From assembly GCA_031292035.1 (NCBI GenBank), contig JARLHX010000092.1:1-64000 (forward strand): a stretch of DNA of 64,000 nucleotides, in the 5' to 3' direction. Positions within the stretch are counted from its first letter, which is position 1; every line of letters begins with the position of its first letter. A program made the position numbers and the translations under genes. Shown here in pieces: positions 28,107-35,145 of the stretch. The notes below the pieces were generated by a model. The model had not been told where the DNA came from. It was given only the letters and a program-made list of their open reading frames with translations, and ran no database searches. The stretch is from Negativicutes bacterium (GTDB lineage: Bacteria > Bacillota_C > Negativicutes > Sporomusales_B > JARLHX01).

Positions 28107-29894
28107 ATGGATTTGTGTCTCCCCCCATTTTTTGACCAAAAAAGAGTTCGCGATTACAGTCTAGCATTTCTCATTGTCTTGACCGCAACATTGCTTAGAT
28201 GGTGGGCAGATTCATCACTTGGGGCTAATTGGCCCTATATTACTTATTATGCGGCTGTTGCTGTTGCTGCCGGGATTTTTGGGCGCGGCCCTGGACTTTT
28301 TGTTACATTTAGCGGTTTGATTATCGGTTATGTATTTTTTCTGGAAGGGCGAGATTTTGTTTTTAATGCAGAAATGATTAGAATGATGATATACCTTGGG
28401 TGCGGCATCATTATCAGTTGGTTCGCAGGCAAATTACATACCCAGCAACGACTTTCAAAGCTTAATGAGCACCAGATAAAGGAAAGCGAGCGCCACTATC
28501 GGACGCTGGTGGAAAATCTTCCAATCGTGATTTCTCGCTACGATAAAGAATTGCATTACACCTATATGTCACCGCAGTGGGATGATTTATTCCACCAAAA
28601 CAGTAAAATGAAGATCGGAAAGACCTGGGCGGAAGTTGGAATTTCTGAAGAGATTTACCGTCCGTGGCGGGACAAATTCACTGAAGCCCTGCAAACTGGG
28701 CGCACAGTGGAATTCGAAAGCAGGAACCTAGATATTGGCGGTGAGACATGGGATTTCCTCACGCGGGTCGTGCCGGAGACCAGCGAGGAGGGGCAAGTTG
28801 AATCGTTATTGGCAGTTTCCCTGAATATAACCGAGCGGAATGAAGCGCATGAAGCGTTACGACAGTCTGAAGATCGCTTCAAGCGGCTATTTAACGATAG
28901 TCCGGCTATGATTGCCATTTTGCGATTTTCCGATGACAGGTATATAGAGATAAATCATAAATTTGCTGAGAATATAGGGTATACCAGGGAAGAAGTACTG
29001 GGGCGTACACCTGCTGAAATGAACATCCGGATGCGGAAGCCCGAGGTCATGGAGCCGTTTTTGGCCAAGCTGCTCGAGGACGGAGAAATAGCAAACGTAG
29101 AATATAACATTCGGACAAAAGCCGGAAAAATTTTAACAGTAATTGGCTCTTTTACTCTTTTCACTTTCAATGGAGAGTTGTGCCGACTGATTTCGATGCA
29201 GGATATAACCAAGGAGAAAATGATGGAAACCGAGCTGTTGCGACTCGACCGTCTAAACACCGTTGGTGAGATGGCGGCTGCTATTGGCCACGAAGTCCGC
29301 AATCCGTTGACTACTGTGCGCGGCTATCTGCAGATGTTTCTACGCAAACCGGAGAGCACCCAGTATCATGAACAGTTCACAACGATGATTGAGGAGCTTG
29401 ACCGGGCCAATGTCATCATCAGCGACTTCTTGTCGTTGGCAAAAAACAAGACAATTGAATTGAAAGCGAATAACCTGAACGATGTCATCAGTACATTACT
29501 GCCACTCCTGCAGGCCGAAGCTCTCCGTACTGGCCACGAACTGACAATTGATAGGGGCGATATTTTTGATATCAGCATGGATGAGAAGGAGATCCGCCAG
29601 CTTCTCCTAAATCTCGCCCGTAACGCCTTCGAGGCCATGGAACCCGGTGGGAAGCTGACCATCAGGACAAATGTTGAGAATGGTAACGTTGTGCTGAGTG
29701 TCTGTGATACAGGCACAGGAATACCGCAGGAAGTGCTGGACAAGCTGGGAACGCCATTTCTGACGACTAAGGAAAACGGAACAGGGCTGGGTCTGGCGGT
29801 ATGCTACCGGATTGCCGAGCGGCACAAAGCGAAGATTTTTGTCAAGCCGTTAGCTCAGGGGACAGCCTTCAGCATTCACTTCAAAGTATCCTAG
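28107..29894 (+). CDS. Membrane sensor histidine kinase with PAS domains
   Basis: A 595-residue kinase. Residues about 15-110 contain four membrane helices of the DUF4118 type, as in KdpD. Two PAS domains follow (about 125-250 and 255-375). The HisKA domain has His395 in IGHEVRNPLTTVRGY, and the ATPase domain has NLARNAFEAMEPGG, DTGTGIPQ and GTGLGLAV. The HEVRNPLT type of H-box is that of the PAS-kinase group to which the Bacillus sporulation kinases belong, but the role here is unknown. No response regulator adjoins it. The binding site is weak; base composition is lower in G+C than its neighbours. Confidence 0.88.
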   Translation: MDLCLPPFFDQKRVRDYSLAFLIVLTATLLRWWADSSLGANWPYITYYAAVAVAAGIFGRGPGLFVTFSGLIIGYVFFLEGRDFVFNAEMIRMMIYLGCGIIISWFAGKLHTQQRLSKLNEHQIKESERHYRTLVENLPIVISRYDKELHYTYMSPQWDDLFHQNSKMKIGKTWAEVGISEEIYRPWRDKFTEALQTGRTVEFESRNLDIGGETWDFLTRVVPETSEEGQVESLLAVSLNITERNEAHEALRQSEDRFKRLFNDSPAMIAILRFSDDRYIEINHKFAENIGYTREEVLGRTPAEMNIRMRKPEVMEPFLAKLLEDGEIANVEYNIRTKAGKILTVIGSFTLFTFNGELCRLISMQDITKEKMMETELLRLDRLNTVGEMAAAIGHEVRNPLTTVRGYLQMFLRKPESTQYHEQFTTMIEELDRANVIISDFLSLAKNKTIELKANNLNDVISTLLPLLQAEALRTGHELTIDRGDIFDISMDEKEIRQLLLNLARNAFEAMEPGGKLTIRTNVENGNVVLSVCDTGTGIPQEVLDKLGTPFLTTKENGTGLGLAVCYRIAERHKAKIFVKPLAQGTAFSIHFKVS

Positions 29895-29906
29895 GAATGG
29901 TTGCGG

Positions 29907-29936
29907 GAATCTCTCCTGTGTCGAGAGATTCTTTTT
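29907..29936 (+). terminator. Rho-independent terminator
   Basis: GAATCTCTC and GAGAGATTC form a nine-pair stem followed by T5, ending the histidine kinase gene. Confidence 0.9.
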
Positions 29937-30049
29937 GGTACAGGGTGCTAAAATTAGTAGTGCGCAAAAATAGACCACAGCAGCCGGAGGCTTTTGCGGT
30001 GTGAAAGCGAATACTATTTTGAACTGAAACGGTAAGCCCTACGACGCGG

Positions 30050-30529
30050 CTATTGATGGACGAATTCTGAGGTGATCAGGGGGATGGTAACCTGCGGTGA
30101 AGTCTTTACTTGCAGCGCTGCTCGATAGGTGCCGTTTGTACCGCTGTCTACAAAATAAGAAGGCGAAGGCGAACCTGCGACTGTCAGCAAAGTGCCGGGA
30201 ACCATGTAAGTGGCCGTACCCTGGTCGATGACGATATAGAGCTGCGAGCCTGGCGCTGGTGCGGGCGGAGTGGTGGCAAGGTATCCGGCGCTTACCAGGT
30301 CAGTGAGTTGATTTGGTAAGACGCCAAATCTAGCCTGATACAACGAAATTGCCGAGTCAATAACGCTGAGGTCGGTGGCCACCTTGGCGGTCAGAGCGGC
30401 AGGGGCGGTATCGGTGAATCGCGGAACGATAAGTGCGGCCAGTATACCGAGAATCACAACAACAGCCAATAATTCTACCAGTGTAACGCCTTTTTGATTT
30501 CTGACCAGTTTGCGCAGTTTGATGAGCAT
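30050..30529 (-). CDS. Type IV pilin-like prepilin
   Basis: A 159-residue prepilin. The class III signal is clear: a short basic leader, Gly14, then VTLVELLAVVVILGILAA with Glu at +5 and the long hydrophobic N-terminal helix. The rest is a small globular domain with no cysteine pair. It would be cleaved by prepilin peptidase and assembled into a type IV pilus or pseudopilus. No assembly ATPase, peptidase or inner-membrane component is nearby, so it is an orphan. GGGGGA lies ahead of the ATG, and a palindrome-covered promoter is upstream. Confidence 0.9.
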   Translation of the reverse strand: MLIKLRKLVRNQKGVTLVELLAVVVILGILAALIVPRFTDTAPAALTAKVATDLSVIDSAISLYQARFGVLPNQLTDLVSAGYLATTPPAPAPGSQLYIVIDQGTATYMVPGTLLTVAGSPSPSYFVDSGTNGTYRAALQVKTSPQVTIPLITSEFVHQ

Positions 30530-30559
30530 TGCATTTCCCCCTTTGTTTATTCTTTCAAT

Positions 30560-30604
30560 ATTTTAACATATTTTCCAATAATTACCAATATAATTTTATA
30601 TTGG
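30560..30604 (-). promoter_or_regulatory. Promoter of the prepilin gene with overlapping palindrome
   Basis: On the minus strand TTGGTA (30588-30583) and TAAAAT (30565-30560) are 17 bases apart, placing the start about 25 bases before the ATG. The -35 box overlaps CCAATATA-atttta-type palindrome 30585-30604, whose eight-base arms CCAATATA and TATATTGG are perfect, a likely regulator site. Confidence 0.65.
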
Positions 30605-30638
30605 TCTATTTCTGAGCTAATGAAGAGGATAAGGAAAA

Positions 30639-30663
30639 GACGCCGGGTGTCGGCGTCTTTTTT
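30639..30663. terminator. Hairpin terminator, usable on both strands
   Basis: GACGCCG-ggtgt-CGGCGTC followed by T6 on plus and TTTT on minus. No recognised gene reads into it from the plus side. Confidence 0.7.
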
Positions 30664-30702
30664 GTTTCGGTAGCTTGTGCTTTGTTTTGGGAGCATTTGC
30701 AC

Positions 30703-30734
30703 AAAAAAAGGCGGGGGATGTTCCCCGCCTTTTG
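30703..30734. terminator. Hairpin terminator, usable on both strands
   Basis: AAAAGGCGGGG and CCCCGCCTTTT form an 11-pair stem; the minus strand has the longer U-tract (T7). Second of three hairpins in 140 bases. Confidence 0.75.
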
Positions 30735-30751
30735 TAATAAGGGTATCAGGC

Positions 30752-30780
30752 AAAAAAAAACCTCCGGTGTGAACCGAAGG
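30752..30780 (-). terminator. Terminator on the minus strand without an assigned gene
   Basis: Read on the minus strand, CCTTCGGTTcacACCGGAGG is followed by nine T. It must end a transcript coming from 30780-31000 on the minus strand, where no protein gene is seen. Confidence 0.75.
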
Positions 30781-31162
30781 ACACGAGAGGGTGAGTCACC
30801 GTGTGACGGAATGGATGTCTTGTTTTGTATTTTACAAGGTAAGTCTGAAAAAAGCATGAAAATAACGCAAAAGTATCAAAAAAGGTGCTTAGTAAGCAAA
30901 TTTCGGGAGGCTGATAGAGGAATTATAGGGAGTGCTTGGGATGATGTAAGGGGGTAAACGTGCCGAGGGGGGGGGCAGTCGGCTGACGCGGGCTGAAGGT
31001 CTTTTTTTGTCGCTGGAGGTTTGGTTTTATATAAGCGATTGCGCTAAAAAATCGAAAACGCCTGTGGCATTTTTCGATTAACATATCACCTTAACTATAA
31101 TCGGAGAATAGTATATAGCAGGATTACCCTTAATAAATAAAATTCAGAAGGAGCGTAAGATA
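30781..31162. other. Gene-free region, possible small RNA
   Basis: No convincing reading frame lies here. A hairpin (ACAC..GGTGagtCACCGTGT, 30781-30805) adjoins the minus-strand terminator at 30752-30780, so a short minus-strand RNA is possible. An A/T-rich inverted repeat (AATCGAAAA ... TTTTCGATT, about 31050-31079) and a TATAAT at 31096-31101 lie before the repeat-protein gene and may form its promoter, though no good -35 box is at the right distance. Confidence 0.4.
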
Positions 31163-31639
31163 ATGGGTATTTTTAGCGACGTCACGGTTGGTAACGTTAC
31201 TTTTTTTGTTAACGCGAGTGGTGTTTTGATGGTAACCGGAACGATTATCCGTCCCGACTTCCCTCCCCGCCACCATGATGAGGAGAAATTCATCTTCCCG
31301 CAACCCCCCATCAAGGTCGAAATCAAAGATCCAGTAAAAGTAGAGGTCAAAGACGAGGTCAAAGTTGAGGTTAAAGACGAGGTTAAAGTTGAGATCAAAG
31401 ACCCGGTAAAAGTTGAGATCAAGGACCCGGTAAAGGTTGACCTGAAAGACGAGTGCCTGAAGGTTGAGCTGAAAGATGAAGAGTTCAAAGTGAAAGTTCA
31501 CGGGGAAATAAGAGAAGAAGAAAAGTTCATCATTGTGAGTATTTCGCCGACTGAGGCCGATGCTCTTGGGATCGAGACCGGGTATTATGCGCTCAATGTG
31601 GATTATATTGTTGCGTTCGGACCGATCGGAGTCGGTTAA
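31163..31639 (+). CDS. Protein with charged octapeptide repeats, unknown function
   Basis: A 158-residue protein with three parts: a small N-terminal strand-rich segment (1-45), eight tandem octapeptide-like units of pattern KVExKDxV (residues 51-116), and a C-terminal segment (117-158) ending in a hydrophobic strand region. The repeat alternates Lys, Val, Glu and Asp, so each strand would have one hydrophobic Val face and one charged face, favouring a regular beta stack or solenoid. No signal peptide is present. GGAG precedes the ATG and a terminator follows. I know no family; a structural or coat role is a guess. Confidence 0.85.
   Translation: MGIFSDVTVGNVTFFVNASGVLMVTGTIIRPDFPPRHHDEEKFIFPQPPIKVEIKDPVKVEVKDEVKVEVKDEVKVEIKDPVKVEIKDPVKVDLKDECLKVELKDEEFKVKVHGEIREEEKFIIVSISPTEADALGIETGYYALNVDYIVAFGPIGVG
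31313..31510 (+). repeat. Tandem 24-bp coding repeats (octapeptide KVE[IV]KD[PE]V)
   Basis: Eight in-frame units, mostly 24 bases, encode residues 51-116 of the repeat protein; the sixth and seventh units carry one extra codon. The third base of many codons varies between units, so the repeat is old or held by selection on protein rather than a recent slippage product. Confidence 0.9.
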
Positions 31640-31680
31640 TACCTTTGGTTAGAAAGTTCCATCGCCTGGTGTTTACTGCA

Positions 31681-31714
31681 AATAGCAGCTCTTTGATGAG
31701 CTGCTATTTTTTTT
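31681..31714 (+). terminator. Rho-independent terminator
   Basis: AATAGCAGCTC and GAGCTGCTATT form an 11-pair stem with a T8 tail, ending the repeat-protein gene. Confidence 0.92.
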
Positions 31715-31791
31715 GACGACTACTTGTAACTGGCCGCTATTATAATAGAGGCTTACCAGGAAGAAGGTTGGTTTTTAGCTGGAGGAGTGCA

Positions 31792-33117
31792 TCACTTGTA
31801 GAAGGGATGCTGTTTTTCGGGATTGTGCAGCAGGCATTTCTTCCACTTTGTATCGAGGCCGTTTTTCAGGCAGTGAGGACATTTGTCGTTTCTGCCGAGT
31901 TTGTTCGAAATATCCCCGGACGCCAGTTCGAAAATTTCGGCCCACTGATTTACGATATTGTCCCAGGAAAGGCCGATTACCCATTGGTAGGCTTTTTCGG
32001 CCGCTTCTTTATATTTGCCGCGGTTGTCGTGGCAGTCGACCAGCGCCGCCACCATGTCGTCGATGTCGGTCAGGGGCCGGTATTGACTGGCATCGTTGGC
32101 GCCAAAACAGATAAATTCTTTGCCGCATTTGACCAGTCTGGCCCGGCCGTCGGCGCCGATTTCACTGAAGGAGGTGTTGTCAGGGATGATCAGCGGCACC
32201 TTTGCGGCCATGGCTTCGGTGGCCGTCAGGCCCCAGCCTTCGCCGAGGGTGGTCGAGACAACGACATCGGAAGCGTTATAGATTTTATTCAGAACATCAA
32301 TGGGATAGCCCTTGCAGATGTCTAAGTCCATTGGAACCATGAAGTGGTTATTTTGTTCAAGGTCCCAATAGGCAGCCATGTCAAGGAGGTTGCCGCCGAC
32401 ATCGTCTGGCCGCATATGAAGATATAAAAAGGAATCGGGCCTGAGCTGGCGGAACCGGGCAAAGGCGGCGAGGGTGCGGGGGATATCCTTGCGTGGCTGG
32501 TTCCTGTTTACATTGGTGACAATGAATTTAGCGGCGTGTTCTTTGAAGAAGGTGTGGCGAAAGGCGGCGATGTCCCCGACAGGGTGAAAATCCTTTGTGT
32601 TTACCCCGTGGTAGATGACCCGGGGATTGGCAGCGGGATTGACTTTCAGGGTTTCGTTTTTACCGAAGTGGGTGAAGGTGACGGGAAAATCGGCGGTTAA
32701 GGCGTTATTGATCCAGCTTGCCTGGGGCTTTCCGTCGATAGGGAAATAAAATATCCATTTGAAGTTCAAATGCTTTTTCGCTTCGCTGATCTGGCTGGCG
32801 AGGGGCTCAATAATAAAGGTGTCCTGCAGGGTAAAAACAATGTCATACTTGCCTGTGCTCAACAAGTCCAAAAAGCGTTGCCGGCCGAAGGGATCTTGGT
32901 ATTTCTTGTCTGTTCCCCCTTTGGCAAAATCGATGGCCGGATAGATGGGAAAAGGCCATCTGGTGAAATCGTACGGCTCGCCGAAGTGGTTTACCGCCAG
33001 CACATCAAAGTCATAGCGGCCTGTTTTGAGGAGCTGGCTGACAATATTCTGGGAAACTGTGGCGAACCCGGTGGCGCAGTTGAAATCGCTGTGCCACAAG
33101 ACTTTCTTTTTTTCCAT
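31792..33117 (-). CDS. Glycosyltransferase family 4-like with Cys-rich SEC-C-like tail
   Basis: A 441-residue glycosyltransferase of the GT-B fold. The C-terminal nucleotide-sugar domain has VNRNQPRKD and LGEGWGLTATEAMAAKVPLI, the usual E-x7-E region. The N-terminus MEKKKVLWHSDFNCATGFA suits an acceptor-binding domain. After the fold, residues about 405-435 read GRNDKCPHC ... KWKKC, close to the SEC-C zinc motif known from SecA C-termini. The frame is open to 33309, but the ATG at 33117 with AAAGGAG nine bases ahead is the true start. Sugar donor and acceptor are unknown; no other polysaccharide gene adjoins it. Confidence 0.87.
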   Translation of the reverse strand: MEKKKVLWHSDFNCATGFATVSQNIVSQLLKTGRYDFDVLAVNHFGEPYDFTRWPFPIYPAIDFAKGGTDKKYQDPFGRQRFLDLLSTGKYDIVFTLQDTFIIEPLASQISEAKKHLNFKWIFYFPIDGKPQASWINNALTADFPVTFTHFGKNETLKVNPAANPRVIYHGVNTKDFHPVGDIAAFRHTFFKEHAAKFIVTNVNRNQPRKDIPRTLAAFARFRQLRPDSFLYLHMRPDDVGGNLLDMAAYWDLEQNNHFMVPMDLDICKGYPIDVLNKIYNASDVVVSTTLGEGWGLTATEAMAAKVPLIIPDNTSFSEIGADGRARLVKCGKEFICFGANDASQYRPLTDIDDMVAALVDCHDNRGKYKEAAEKAYQWVIGLSWDNIVNQWAEIFELASGDISNKLGRNDKCPHCLKNGLDTKWKKCLLHNPEKQHPFYK

Positions 33118-33359
33118 TCCTGGACTCCTTTCCCCAGGGCAGGGCTGGCGCACCGAATGTCGGTGACTACTATACCCTATGTATTGAGACCAGGCGGGGT
33201 GACAGGAAATGCCGCTTTGGCGGCCGGCAAACAGCGGCAGGCAATGGGCGCCGGCCAGCTCCTTTTTTATGTTCTGATGGATTAAACAGTAACACTGCCA
33301 GCTCCTCACTCATACAGTATAGTAAGTTAAATTGAACTCGAATAGGAGGTATATATCGT

Positions 33360-33950
33360 ATGGCGATTTTTGCGGAACTCCGCAATGAGTGCTTGGTCAG
33401 GGAGCTCAGCCGCGAACTGAATACAGACATCGTCCTGTTTAGCTTTGACGGCAATTCCTATTTTGGTAACCTGCAGGCGATCGAAGACGGCCGCATCGCT
33501 ATCCTTGGCCCGGCGATCAAAGCCGAGTCCAGCTCTGTGGAAATTCTCACCGCTGGTGGCGAGGTTCTGCATGTTGATTTCGCCCGGGTCGACCTTTGGC
33601 CGCTGGTTGGCAAGGGTACCGCGATAGTAACTGATCCTTTCTTAGAGGAAAACCTTGTGCTTCAGACCCAGGCAACTGCCCCTGTGGCGATACCAGACGC
33701 AGGCCGGCAGGAAAGCCATTGTCTGATCCACGTTCTGCGGCAGGAAATCGGAGAACGGGTATTTATCGGGACTCTCGGCGGCTTTGTTTTTGAAGGAACG
33801 CTGGGCGCCCTTGACGACGAGCTGGCCATCCTGACGGTGGCGGAGATCTTTGTACCCGGTACCAGTACTTCGATCTCGGACAGCAGGCTGCGGGCAGCAG
33901 TGGTTAATCTCGAGGCCATCACCTCGGTTTCGACCCGTCGCCGCGGCTAA
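33360..33950 (+). CDS. Protein with an internal duplication, unknown function
   Basis: A 196-residue soluble protein made of two similar halves. Residues 11-53 (CLVRELSREL ... GNLQAIEDGRIAIL) line up with residues 121-163 (CLIHVLRQEI ... GTLGALDDELAIL), each a helix followed by short beta strands, as in Sm-like or related small beta barrels. A Thr/Pro-rich linker joins them. I recognise no named family. AGGAGG lies 11 bases before the ATG and a terminator follows. It is divergent from the glycosyltransferase gene. Confidence 0.75.
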   Translation: MAIFAELRNECLVRELSRELNTDIVLFSFDGNSYFGNLQAIEDGRIAILGPAIKAESSSVEILTAGGEVLHVDFARVDLWPLVGKGTAIVTDPFLEENLVLQTQATAPVAIPDAGRQESHCLIHVLRQEIGERVFIGTLGGFVFEGTLGALDDELAILTVAEIFVPGTSTSISDSRLRAAVVNLEAITSVSTRRRG

Positions 33951-34023
33951 TCTGCCCTATATCCATCGACCGTGATGAGTTTTACGGCCATGAGACCCCG
34001 CATGCGGGGACTACATTACCTCG

Positions 34024-34057
34024 AAAGACCCGGTGGGCATTCTTACCGGGTCTTTTT
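34024..34057 (+). terminator. Rho-independent terminator
   Basis: AAAGACCCGGT and ACCGGGTCTTT form an 11-pair stem with a T5 tail. A further small palindrome CCCCGCATGCGGGG lies just before it (33996-34009). Confidence 0.9.
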
Positions 34058-34084
34058 AATTAGCGCTTTGATGGAGGATTCCTT

Positions 34085-34933
34085 ATGCTTACAGCTGTAA
34101 AATATCTGGGGCGGATGAGGGTGGGTATCACGACGCCGCGATTGTTCCGGGCCGATGACCGGAAAGTCTATGTCGTCAAGCTGCAGAATAATTTACTCGG
34201 TCCAAGGGTGCTGGCCAGCGAACTATTGGCAACAAAGCTCGGCGAAATGATGGGACTTCGTTTTCCGCCGGGGGGGATTATCACAATCGGAGAGCAATTG
34301 CTGAAGGAGAGCAGGTCGCTGCAGGAAGCAGGGGGCAGTCCGGGTCGGCATTTCGCTTCTTTGTTTTTGAATCATGCGGAATATGTCGATCGGGGAAACA
34401 TGGGAAAAGCCGTCAATAGCGCAGAAATGGCCGGCATCCTATTGTTCGACCATATGTTTCACAACGCTGACCGGAGTACCAACGGAAAAAATCTATTACT
34501 GCGGCGGGAAGAAAAAGGCCCGATGATGTATGCCATCGACAATTCCCATCTTTTCAAGTCTGGCCGCTGGACCGCCGAGTCGCTTCGCCGGTTGGGGAAT
34601 GTTATTACACCCTATTATCGCTATTCCTATGGGCGGCTGCTCAAAAACCATCTGTCGCCAGAGGATTTCCGGCCCTATATGGCCAAAATGGCGGGCATCA
34701 GCGATGCACAAGTCGCCGATTTGGTGCGGGAGATCCCGTGGGAATGGCTGCCGGATGAAGAGGTGAGGGCAGAACTCAGCCGCTTTATCGGCATGAGGCG
34801 GGATCGGATGGAAGGTATCTGGGAGGAACTGTGCAAGCATATCCCAATAGCGCGCGGGGGCCGTCAGTGGTGGGGCGGGGAAAAAAGCGATCCAGGGGAA
34901 GAGAAAAAGCGCAAGTGGCTGGGTAAATACTGA
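34085..34933 (+). CDS. HipA-like kinase-fold protein
   Basis: A 282-residue protein of the HipA_2/HipA-like kinase type. VYVVKLQNN with Lys32 matches the ATP-binding Lys, FDHMFHNADRSTNGKNLL (121-138) the catalytic loop with Asp129 and Asn136, and YAIDNSHLF (Asp152) the metal-binding DxD-like motif. Unlike toxin HipA, it has no HipB partner next door and is shorter. Related proteins without partners occur in many Firmicutes with no known substrate. GGAGG lies ahead of the ATG. Confidence 0.8.
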   Translation: MLTAVKYLGRMRVGITTPRLFRADDRKVYVVKLQNNLLGPRVLASELLATKLGEMMGLRFPPGGIITIGEQLLKESRSLQEAGGSPGRHFASLFLNHAEYVDRGNMGKAVNSAEMAGILLFDHMFHNADRSTNGKNLLLRREEKGPMMYAIDNSHLFKSGRWTAESLRRLGNVITPYYRYSYGRLLKNHLSPEDFRPYMAKMAGISDAQVADLVREIPWEWLPDEEVRAELSRFIGMRRDRMEGIWEELCKHIPIARGGRQWWGGEKSDPGEEKKRKWLGKY

Positions 34934-34968
34934 TAAGTATTTTTCGTCAGCCTCGCATCTAAAACCGA

Positions 34969-34998
34969 TTGACACAGTCGCGTCGCTGCTGGTACGAT
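34969..34998 (+). promoter_or_regulatory. Probable sigma-A promoter before the sodium symporter gene
   Basis: TTGACA at 34969-34974 and TACGAT at 34993-34998 lie 18 bases apart. The transcript would have about 140 bases of leader before the ATG at 35146. Confidence 0.6.
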
Positions 34999-35070
34999 TA
35001 TCCTATAGGATAAAGTGTAAACAGAAAAAGTATTGTTTCCGTGTGGTGTGGCGGGAAGGCGAACGAAAAG

Positions 35071-35101
35071 GCAGGCACTCCTGGCGTGGGGGTGCTTTTG
35101 T
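35071..35101 (+). terminator. Terminator-like hairpin in the symporter leader
   Basis: GGCACTCC pairs with GGGGGTGC, with one G-U pair, and is followed by TTTTGTT. It lies between the promoter and the gene, so it could attenuate; alternatively it is a chance hairpin. Confidence 0.45.
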
Positions 35102-35145
35102 TATGAGGACAGGCCGCCTGGCAGGCGGGAGAGAGGGATGGGAAA

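Noticed and set aside
30682..30957. 91-codon plus-strand frame in the gene-free region
   Set aside because: It runs through two terminator hairpins and has no binding site; the region looks like RNA/terminator DNA.
31130..31501. Minus-strand Phe/Leu/Asn-rich frames opposite the octapeptide repeats
   Set aside because: They merely read the 24-bp repeat backwards; no ribosome binding site.
31724..31746. TTGTAA ... TATAAT promoter-like sequence
   Set aside because: Spacing between the boxes is about 11 bases and nothing on the plus strand follows except the antisense of the glycosyltransferase gene.
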